From NCBI GenBank assembly GCA_016288215.1, contig JAEEYQ010000005.1, positions 1 through 64,000 on the forward strand: 64,000 bases of DNA, given 5' to 3'. This DNA is from Lentisphaeria bacterium (GTDB taxonomy: Bacteria; Verrucomicrobiota; Lentisphaeria; Oligosphaerales; Oligosphaeraceae). This document shows, piece by piece, positions 42,715-49,286 of the stretch (position 1 is its first letter; every line of letters starts with the position of its first letter). The translations under genes and the position numbers were made by a program. The notes under the pieces are model-generated. The model had not been told where the DNA came from. It saw nothing but the letters and a program-made list of their open reading frames with translations, and did no database searches.

Positions 42715-43580
42715 GCGTCCCTCCTTGTCCGCCCTCGCAGGGCAACGATGATTGCCAACGCAAGAAGGAAGAGGACGACGGCGGCGGCGGAGCCGTAGCC
42801 GTAGCGCCCCTGGTTCTCCTCAAAGGCCAGTCGATAGATGTAGGTCGCCATCACCTCGCGGGAGACTTCCGGAAGCCCCCCCGCCATCAGGTAGATGAGG
42901 TCGAAGTACTTGAGGGAGCCGATGATGGAAAGGGTGGCGGACACGGCGATGGCGGGTTTCATGGCGGGCAGGATCACATGGCGGCAGATTTGCCATTCGC
43001 TGGCGCCGTCCATTCGAGCGGCTTCATAAAGCTCGTTGGGGATGGTGCTTAGGCCAGCCATGTACAACACCATGTGGAATCCTGTGTACTGCCAGCAGAT
43101 GGTGACGAAGATCCAGAGCATGGCGCAGGCGGGGTCCGCCAGCCAGGCATAGCTGAAATTTGGCCAAGCCAGCTGAATCAGGCGGGTCAGCAGACCGTTG
43201 CCCGGCTCGTAGACATATTGCCACAGAATGGCGATGGCCGCCGTGGGCATGATCATGGGAGCGAAGAACGCGGTGCGGAATAGGGTCTTGCCCCAGGTGG
43301 GGGGATTGACCAGCAGGGCAAGCAGGAACGCCAGCGGAAGCTGAATGCACAGGGAGCCGGCGACCAGCAGGATGTTGTGCCATGCCGCATGCCAGAATAC
43401 GCTGTCATGCAGTAGGTTGCGAAAATGGGCGAGGCCGCAGAATGTGGGCGGCAGGAAGGGGCTTTCCCAACGGTACAGGCTCATGCGAAAGGAGTCCACG
43501 ATGGGAAAAAGAACAAAAATCCCGTACACCGCCAAGGCGGGAAGCAGAAAGAGATAGGGCGTGAGGCGTCTGGTTTTCAT
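42711..43580 (-). CDS. Sugar ABC transporter permease, MalF-like
   Basis: A 289-residue permease: PYLFLLPALAVYGIFVLFPIVDSF is the first helix, and ELYEAARMDGASEWQICRHVILPAMKP is the canonical EAA loop. ATG 43580 (MKTRRLTPY) is preferred; an ATG at 43595 is possible, and the longer frame upstream is antisense to no known motif. It pairs with MalG-like 41884. The gene begins about 50 nt after the stop of a secreted protein of unknown function. Confidence 0.9.
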   Translation of the reverse strand: MKTRRLTPYLFLLPALAVYGIFVLFPIVDSFRMSLYRWESPFLPPTFCGLAHFRNLLHDSVFWHAAWHNILLVAGSLCIQLPLAFLLALLVNPPTWGKTLFRTAFFAPMIMPTAAIAILWQYVYEPGNGLLTRLIQLAWPNFSYAWLADPACAMLWIFVTICWQYTGFHMVLYMAGLSTIPNELYEAARMDGASEWQICRHVILPAMKPAIAVSATLSIIGSLKYFDLIYLMAGGLPEVSREVMATYIYRLAFEENQGRYGYGSAAAVVLFLLALAIIVALRGRTRRDA

Positions 43581-43630
43581 GCGGTGGGGCGGCATTGAGG
43601 CGACTGAAAGAGTTGCAGGGGCTTCTTGCC

Positions 43631-44605
43631 CTACGGCTCCCGCGCGACCATGAGCCCGAAATGCTGCTGTTGTTTGGGAAGGGGTCCCAGAACGTCCCAG
43701 CTGGCAATTGTCGCAAAGCACGCGTTGTTCGGCAGTTGCTCCGGAACGCGGAAGATTCGCGTGAAGCTCTGCTTGGAATTGGGCTGGACGGTGCCAAAGT
43801 AGAAGAGACGGCCATTGAGCCATGCCTCTCGGGAGAAGGAACGGGCCAGCAGGTTGCTGGCAAGCTTGCTCCCCTGGTTCTCCACGGTGACCATGATGCT
43901 GATCCGCTCCCCCGGATGAATCTTCTCCGGAACCCGGACCGACAGAATCAGCCCGTCATGGCTCGGGGCCTTCTGCTGCACGAAATCCAGCCCGAGGGAT
44001 TTGATAATGTCAGTTGTATGTTCTTGTGTTGCAACGATTTGCGAATCTATTGGAATGATGAGCTCCCGCGTGATGTTCATTAGTTGCTCCCCTAGCTCCC
44101 CATGGGTGACCTTGATGGTCAGGGAACGGGTCTTCATGTCGTCGAACAGGTTGAGAAGATGCTGCTCGCCATCGATGTACAGCCCTTCTGCATCTGTCTT
44201 TCCCGCAACGCCTTGGACGGTGATCTCCGCATTGGCCAGCGGTCCCTTGTCAATCTCCTCGGTCCGCAGGGTCTCCTCGCCTTCAATGGTCTCCCCGGGA
44301 ATGACTTCGTAGGAGAGGGATGCGTGGGGAATGGGGCCCGCGTCCTTTGGCTCCTCCTTGCGGACTTCCCTCAGGGCCTCGAACACCTTGACCTCATGAT
44401 GGGTCAGGACGGTGCGGCGGCGCAGCGTCAGGCAGGGCAGATAGCCCTCCGTCTTCTTCAGCGCGCAGGTGAAATCCGACGCCGTGTCCGTTTTCCGCAC
44501 CTCTGTCCGAAGCAGTTTCCCCTTTCGGCGGGGCGCATCGTTCTGCGCCAGCAAAGGCAGGGAAAGACATAGGCATAGAAACAGGCGAATCATAAAATGG
44601 TTCAT
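43631..44605 (-). CDS. Secreted protein of unknown function (beta-sandwich-like)
   Basis: A 324-residue exported protein I do not recognise. Signal peptide about residues 1-20 (IRLFLCLCLSLPLLA). The middle contains KGPLANAEITVQGVAGKTDAEGLY, reminiscent of a carboxypeptidase-regulatory beta-sandwich, and the C-terminal part SVRVPEKIHPGERISIMVTVENQG resembles a CARDB/NPCBM-like beta domain. It starts 26 nt after the FGE-like protein at 44632, so the two are probably a pair. ATG 44605 is supported by AAGGA upstream. Possible surface scaffold or binding protein; unproved. Confidence 0.7.
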   Translation of the reverse strand: MNHFMIRLFLCLCLSLPLLAQNDAPRRKGKLLRTEVRKTDTASDFTCALKKTEGYLPCLTLRRRTVLTHHEVKVFEALREVRKEEPKDAGPIPHASLSYEVIPGETIEGEETLRTEEIDKGPLANAEITVQGVAGKTDAEGLYIDGEQHLLNLFDDMKTRSLTIKVTHGELGEQLMNITRELIIPIDSQIVATQEHTTDIIKSLGLDFVQQKAPSHDGLILSVRVPEKIHPGERISIMVTVENQGSKLASNLLARSFSREAWLNGRLFYFGTVQPNSKQSFTRIFRVPEQLPNNACFATIASWDVLGPLPKQQQHFGLMVAREP

Positions 44606-44631
44606 GGGACATCCTTTCAATGAGGTGGCCA

Positions 44632-45699
44632 TCACGGCTCTTCGTTGACCATGCTGCGCAGAATTTCATCCCAACGGCGCTGCCAGCCCGTCTGGCCAGA
44701 GGTGACCATAATGACGCCAAGGGTCTCGTAGTTGCTGGAGGGAAGATCTCCAAAGACGTTCTTGCCGGCGATGCGGCATTGGGGGTCCCAAATCAAATAT
44801 TGGGAGACGGCAAAACGCTCCGACATGCGCTGATACTCATAGTCTTCTGGCCACCAGACGGTTCGGCTCCAGACGGCGCAGCCCAAAGGGTATTTGACCT
44901 GGTTCAGCCATTTGATCTCCTCCAAGTCCGGCAGCCGATACATGGCGTTTTCCTGTTCCGACAGCCAGTTGGAGAAGGTGACCGCATTCTTCCACGTCAA
45001 CCCTGTCTTGGCGGGACTGCCCTCCGATGAGATGGGGAACTCCGGCTTGATGCCGGCGGAGGCGTCGCGGGCGGCGTCAAAAAGGGCGGTGGAGATGGGC
45101 GTGGAGCTGACATAGAACGCCTTGGGGCCGCGGCCGACGAGCCGCATCACAATGCCTGTTCTTGTCGTAAATGATTCTGGCGGAGGGACATTCTTGATAC
45201 CCATCTGGACGGTCTGCAGGTATTTCTGCAGAGTCTCCTGATTCCGCTTCTGATTCAGCCCCATCTGATGGAGTTGGGCGCGGGCCTCCTTCAGATAGTC
45301 GGCCACCTGGGGCAGGAGGCCGCCGTCCGCCATGGCCGCGTCAATCAGGCCGGCGAGCTCCACCTGTCGGGTCGAGGCGTCCTTGATTTCGTCCATTACG
45401 TCCAAAATTTTCCGGCGCAGCTTCACGTAGCGGCGGACCTGCTCATTGCTGTCCGTCAACGTGCCAATCAGCTGGAGAGATGCGCCGATTTTGTCTAAGT
45501 TCTTGTCCCGCTCTTCTTTGGCGCTGCGCTCAAAAAGCAGCTTTTCGCGAATCTTCAGGGTGTCCTGACGCTTTTCAAAGGCCTCGAGAGCCGGAAAGCG
45601 AGGTCCTTTCTCCGCCGGGGCCTCCGTCGCCTCCTGCGCCGAAAGGCGGCCGCCCAACAGCATGAACGGCAGGGTCATGAGCATCAGATATCGATTCAT
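44632..45699 (-). CDS. Secreted protein: coiled coil plus formylglycine-generating-enzyme-like domain
   Basis: A 355-residue exported protein. Signal peptide about 1-22 (LMLMTLPFMLLGGRLSA). Residues about 35-175 are charged and helical, likely coiled coil. The C-terminal part AFYVSSTPISTALFDAA, GLTWKNAVTFSNWLSEQENA and YRLPDLEEIKWLNQ matches the order of blocks in the FGE/SUMF1 (C-type-lectin-like) fold. Catalytic cysteines of true FGE are not evident, so a binding rather than enzymatic role is likely. ATG 45699 has GGAGA upstream. Linked to 43631; no sulfatase is nearby. Confidence 0.65.
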   Translation of the reverse strand: MNRYLMLMTLPFMLLGGRLSAQEATEAPAEKGPRFPALEAFEKRQDTLKIREKLLFERSAKEERDKNLDKIGASLQLIGTLTDSNEQVRRYVKLRRKILDVMDEIKDASTRQVELAGLIDAAMADGGLLPQVADYLKEARAQLHQMGLNQKRNQETLQKYLQTVQMGIKNVPPPESFTTRTGIVMRLVGRGPKAFYVSSTPISTALFDAARDASAGIKPEFPISSEGSPAKTGLTWKNAVTFSNWLSEQENAMYRLPDLEEIKWLNQVKYPLGCAVWSRTVWWPEDYEYQRMSERFAVSQYLIWDPQCRIAGKNVFGDLPSSNYETLGVIMVTSGQTGWQRRWDEILRSMVNEEP

Positions 45700-45824
45700 G
45701 GCAGTCTCCATAACTATGCAGTAAAGACAACGAAAAGATTCCTCTGAATTCGTGATGTCCTTCATGGATTCAGATTCAACGCAATGCCAAGGCTAACTAT
45801 AAGCGGCATTCCTCCAGTTGCAAA

Positions 45825-46280
45825 CTAGAAGAGGGTCAGAATTGTCATGAAGTGTCGAATTTGCCGTAGAAGTCGGCGGAGGAACCGCTGGACTCTGCGG
45901 ACATCGTGAATCCAACGGCTGTACAGGCGGTAACCCCATTCGTCCGTCGTGTGGAATTTGCCGTCGCGGATGAACGCGGTCATGACCGCCAGCATCTGGT
46001 CGTGGCGAAGGCCTCCTTCCGGCCTCCACTGATTGTCTCCACAACAGGCGTAACGGTCCTGCCGGACGCGCACGATGCGATGCATGACATAAACTCCGCT
46101 GTCTCTCCGATAGAAGACCACATCATATTTTCGGAGGGTCGGCGGGAGAGGGGAGAGCAGGATGGTGTCTCGTCCCCCTCGCAGCAGGGGGAGCATGCTG
46201 TTGCCCATGGGACTCAGCTGGACGCTTTCCCCTTGCGCAAGCTTTTGCTCGATGCGGGGCATGACCTCCTGCAGTTTCAT
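45825..46280 (-). CDS. S24/S26-family peptidase (RiPP cluster)
   Basis: About 151 residues. QLSPMGNSMLPLL has the GxSMxP serine motif of signal-peptidase I and LexA-type peptidases, YDVVFYRRDSGVYVMHRIV the second box, and CCGDNQ the GDN box. A His (MHRIV) stands where bacterial signal peptidases have Lys, as in the SipW/ER type. There is no N-terminal membrane helix. The stop of the PqqD gene lies 4 nt upstream; a TTG at 46292 with AGGA upstream is an alternative start overlapping it. In RiPP clusters such peptidases sit with PqqD and HprK-like genes and are presumed to cut the leader. Confidence 0.78.
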   Translation of the reverse strand: MKLQEVMPRIEQKLAQGESVQLSPMGNSMLPLLRGGRDTILLSPLPPTLRKYDVVFYRRDSGVYVMHRIVRVRQDRYACCGDNQWRPEGGLRHDQMLAVMTAFIRDGKFHTTDEWGYRLYSRWIHDVRRVQRFLRRLLRQIRHFMTILTLF

Positions 46281-46284
46281 GGCC

Positions 46285-46545
46285 TCAGGCAAGAAAATCC
46301 TGCAATTTCAGGTCGGCGACGAACTTGGCGATGTGCTCCTTGGCGGTGGCCGCGTCCACATCATATTCGTCCAGGAGCTTGGCCACCAGCTGCTCCTCGC
46401 TCAGGTCCTGGGCTTCCAGAAGGTGCCACAGAAAGGCGGCGGTGTCGTTCAAGGTGATGAAGCGGTCGCACTGGTTGGCGTCGGAAGACACGGCGACTTC
46501 CCGCCCGGCGACTTTGCGTGTGATGAATCCGGATTTTAGCTTCAT
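46285..46545 (-). CDS. PqqD-family RiPP recognition element
   Basis: An 86-residue PqqD-like winged-helix protein: FITLNDTAAFLWHLLEAQDLSEEQLVAKLLDEYDVD is the hallmark helix-rich segment. Such proteins bind the precursor leader and hand it to the radical SAM enzyme. It starts 2 nt after the HprK-like gene and its stop is within a few nt of the peptidase start, so the trio is translationally coupled. I see no catalytic residues. Confidence 0.87.
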   Translation of the reverse strand: MKLKSGFITRKVAGREVAVSSDANQCDRFITLNDTAAFLWHLLEAQDLSEEQLVAKLLDEYDVDAATAKEHIAKFVADLKLQDFLA

Positions 46546-46547
46546 GG

Positions 46548-47246
46548 TTACAATGTTCTCCCAATCATCGCATCATAGGACAGGTGAACGGCTTCCGAAT
46601 CAGGGCGGCACGTCATCTGCCAAACGGGAACGTTTGCCAGCAGGCTGTCCAGCAGCTCCAGATGAAGCAGGATGCGAGTCGGCTCCTTGGTGTGGTGGGT
46701 CATTTGCATCAGAGACGGAATGGCCTCTGCGCCCGCCAGACGGCGGATGGCATTTCGTTCCCCTTGGGCAAGGAAGCAGATTCCCCCAAGGGGGGCGTTC
46801 AGGTTCAAATTTAGGTCCGTCTTGCCGCTCCAAGGGGTTCCGCAGGCCAGCCAGGTTCCGTCAACGCGGCGCAGCGCCGGCTTGTCATCGTTGAGTATTT
46901 GCACCTTGTCATCGCCGAAGATGTTGCGGTACAAGGCTGTATGCGTGGACTTGCCGGTTCCGCAGGGGCCGGAGAAACAATAGGCCCTCCCCTCCAGAAT
47001 GATGCAGGACGCATGGAACATCATGCCACCGTAGGGCAGCAGCTGAAAATAGAAGGAACGGCCCGTTGCCACATACTCTCGGCTGTCATCGTCCAGATTC
47101 TTGCCGGGGGGAAGGCCATCCGCCTGAGGAACGACAGTCACCTCCGCCGCGCCATCAAAATTCGCCAGATAGGGGATGGCCTGGGTCAACGTGCGCCCAA
47201 ACGTGGTCATCTCGACCTTCAATCCCGCTATCCTGTATTTTGCCAT
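46548..47246 (-). CDS. HprK-like kinase (RiPP cluster)
   Basis: A 232-residue P-loop protein related to HPr kinase or PEP-carboxykinase-like folds. The Walker A is CFSGPCGTGKSTHTALYR (near residue 90), followed by VQILNDDKPALRR. It lacks the full HPr-kinase length and signature. Relatives in lasso-peptide and radical-SAM peptide clusters phosphorylate the precursor; here Ser/Thr residues in the precursor core (TQDTSTAYNPD) are possible targets. The gene begins about 210 nt after the precursor, past a perfect hairpin. Confidence 0.78.
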   Translation of the reverse strand: MAKYRIAGLKVEMTTFGRTLTQAIPYLANFDGAAEVTVVPQADGLPPGKNLDDDSREYVATGRSFYFQLLPYGGMMFHASCIILEGRAYCFSGPCGTGKSTHTALYRNIFGDDKVQILNDDKPALRRVDGTWLACGTPWSGKTDLNLNLNAPLGGICFLAQGERNAIRRLAGAEAIPSLMQMTHHTKEPTRILLHLELLDSLLANVPVWQMTCRPDSEAVHLSYDAMIGRTL

Positions 47247-47273
47247 CGCGTGATGTTCCGTCCTCTATGCAAA

Positions 47274-47299
47274 ACAGGGTAGCTGAATCGCTACCCTGT
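47274..47299 (-). terminator. Attenuator-like hairpin between precursor and kinase
   Basis: Perfect 10-bp stem ACAGGGTAGC / GCTACCCTGT with a 6-nt loop. On the - strand the stem is followed by TTTGC, only a short T tract. It is placed to give much precursor mRNA and less of the downstream modification genes. Confidence 0.65.
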
Positions 47300-47458
47300 C
47301 TCGTGCCCAAATCTCCAGACCTCTCGCCGTCTTTTCCTCTTCGGCTCTTCGCTGACACGGCAAACGCGCGCCGTTTCAGAACCAAACGGAATTTTCCCGC
47401 GAGAACCCCGTCTATGGCTTCAGGCTCTACTCAAAATTCCATGAACCTCGCCAATGCC

Positions 47459-47602
47459 CTAGTCGGGATTGTAGGCCGTTGAGGTGTCCTGAGTGCAGTC
47501 TTCTTCGCAAGGATTCGGCTCAACCACGCGGGCACGCATGATCGCGTCTTCAACCTTGAAATTCTCAACGTTCATTTCAGGCTGTTCATACTTCTTCTTC
47601 AT
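47459..47602 (-). CDS. RiPP precursor peptide (47 residues, two cysteines)
   Basis: A 47-residue peptide starting MKKKYEQPEMNVENFKVEDA, a leader of the KKxYExPExxVxxFxxED type seen in precursors matured by radical SAM enzymes. The C-terminal part has two cysteines in PNPCEEDCTQD and ends STAYNPD. ATG 47602 has a textbook GGAGGA 8 nt upstream, which overrides the longer in-frame ORF from 47704. It lies between the maturase and the HprK-like/PqqD genes. Expected fate: leader bound by PqqD protein, core cysteines or acceptor residues cross-linked by the SPASM enzyme, leader cut off. No signal peptide and no adjacent exporter. Confidence 0.82.
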   Translation of the reverse strand: MKKKYEQPEMNVENFKVEDAIMRARVVEPNPCEEDCTQDTSTAYNPD

Positions 47603-47891
47603 CGCTACTTCCTCCATCAATCCGAAACTCATGTCACTTTTCAGAACTGACCGTGGATGTTGCATCGTTGTCACCAAGCAAAACCACCAACAACCCTGAA
47701 ACATTACACAAAATTATACACTGACTTTACTATATGGATGTTTTCAATAAATGCAAATTGTTTTTCTGTAAAAAATTATTTTTTTTGTATTTTTGAATCT
47801 GCGGCTCTCGATGGCCAAGAGGCGCCCCAAAAGACAGAGGAACGAGAGGACCTATATAATATAGAGGATATAGAAAACCCACGGAAAAATC
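47603..47891 (-). promoter_or_regulatory. Precursor promoter region
   Basis: A very AT-rich 289-nt stretch upstream of the precursor. On the - strand TATAAT (47713-47718) lies about 110 nt before the precursor start. A TTGAAA lies 23 nt upstream of that, too far to be a standard -35. No other gene was seen. A weak stem near 47807-47830 has no T tract. Confidence 0.4.
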
Positions 47892-49238
47892 CTAATTGCT
47901 GTCTGCGAATTCCTTCATGGCGAGCGCGAGGTCGTTCAGACGACGCTGCCGTTCCAACGCAGAGCAGTGGCGTCGAATCTGGTTGTTGCAGAGGGTCAGT
48001 CGGATGCAGTCCGGAAAGAGGGCGCAGGTTTGGCATTCGGGCAAAGGGGGAAGGGATTGCCTCCAGGCGGTCAGGACATCCAGGTTCCGCCGGCTTTCGT
48101 CCGCCAAGGTTCCCCAAACGCCGGTGGCGTCAATGTGTTCACAGGTGCAGAGGCGGCCATCGGGAAGGATGACCTCGGCCGTCTCGCTGTCTGCCATGCA
48201 GGCATGAATTCGAATTTCCTTTGGGAGGGAGGGATGGCGTTTTGGGGGAATCAGCCGATCCAGTTTTTCCTGCAGAACCTGACGGCGGCGATAGGCGCCC
48301 TCGAAGGAATCATCGCCGTCCAGATCGTCAAAGAGGGGAGACACGTAGGCGGAAAAGCCGTCATGGCCGCCGAAGCGCTTTGCGAGAAGGGCGATGAGCG
48401 CCTCGATATCCTGCGCGTTCCGGCTGTCCACATTCATGCGGACGGACACCTTGACGCCGGCCTCCAACAGCCGCTGCACATTGTCCAGAACCCGCTGAAA
48501 GGGGCTGTCTTGCCCTGCGTGGATGTATGCTTTGCGTCGGTTGTAGACGTCTTCCGTGCCGTCCAGCGTGATTTGGGCCTTTTTCAGCGCCCATAGGGAG
48601 ACGGCCCGCTTCACCATGTCATCATTGAAAAGATAGCCGTTGGTGATGATGTGGGAGGAGAAACGTCTTCCGGCGGCGGCGATATTCTGGCAGATGAGGT
48701 CGATGACATTGGCGTTCAGCAGAGGTTCCCCTCCAAACCATCGTAAGCGAATGGCTTCCGGAACGGCGACCTTCAGCACATGCTCCGCCACGGCACGGGC
48801 CGTCTCGTCGGTCATGGTGATTTTGGCGCAGCCCTTTTCATAACAGTAGAAGCAACGGGCATTGCAGTCCGTAGTGGGAAGGATGGTGAAGGTCGTCTTC
48901 TTGCCGCCGGTCACCCGCCGTTGGAGGACACTCGCCATCTCGCGCAGTTCATGGGTGATTTGAAATTCGTTAAATTGTTGGGGGACAATAAGATATCGAT
49001 TTGCTAGCTCATCGCGGAGCCCGTGAGGCGCGGCGAGGCTGTCGGGATGATTCAGCCAATCGGCCTCCTGCGGAGTCAGCAGAACCAGCTCCCGGGTCAT
49101 CACATTGAAGACCAACGTCCCGGAGTCCACAGGCTGTTGAACCAAAAAACGCAACGGCCGCCAGGCGGTCTCGGAGGAGACCGCCTGATGCGGCAACAGT
49201 CGGGCGACGATGCTGTCCATGGGTTGAATGGATTGCAT
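47892..49238 (-). CDS. Radical SAM/SPASM peptide maturase
   Basis: A 448-residue radical SAM enzyme. CNARCFYC (Cys125, Cys129, Cys132) binds the catalytic 4Fe-4S cluster, and RLRWFGGEPLLN and IITNGYLF are the usual following strands. The C-terminal SPASM region has CMADSETAEVILPDGRLCTC and CQTCALFPDCIRLTLCN for auxiliary clusters. The N-terminal 100 residues (VFNVMTRELVLLTPQEADWLN) may be a leader-recognition segment. Such enzymes form thioether or C-C/C-N cross-links in precursors. It lies just upstream of the 47-residue precursor, HprK-like kinase, PqqD and peptidase, and is the cluster's central enzyme. Confidence 0.9.
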   Translation of the reverse strand: MQSIQPMDSIVARLLPHQAVSSETAWRPLRFLVQQPVDSGTLVFNVMTRELVLLTPQEADWLNHPDSLAAPHGLRDELANRYLIVPQQFNEFQITHELREMASVLQRRVTGGKKTTFTILPTTDCNARCFYCYEKGCAKITMTDETARAVAEHVLKVAVPEAIRLRWFGGEPLLNANVIDLICQNIAAAGRRFSSHIITNGYLFNDDMVKRAVSLWALKKAQITLDGTEDVYNRRKAYIHAGQDSPFQRVLDNVQRLLEAGVKVSVRMNVDSRNAQDIEALIALLAKRFGGHDGFSAYVSPLFDDLDGDDSFEGAYRRRQVLQEKLDRLIPPKRHPSLPKEIRIHACMADSETAEVILPDGRLCTCEHIDATGVWGTLADESRRNLDVLTAWRQSLPPLPECQTCALFPDCIRLTLCNNQIRRHCSALERQRRLNDLALAMKEFADSN

Positions 49239-49286
49239 GAGACGGCTTGCCCCCTGACTCCCGATATTGACGGAAGCCCTTTTCCT

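Noticed and set aside
47807-47830. Terminator for the radical SAM gene
   Set aside because: The stem has a mismatch and is not followed by a T tract on the - strand.
45825-49238. Lasso-peptide cluster
   Set aside because: HprK-like and PqqD genes occur in such clusters, but there is no transglutaminase-like protease or lasso cyclase here; the asparagine-synthase homologue is 13 kb away in the capsule locus. The adjacent enzyme is a radical SAM/SPASM maturase.
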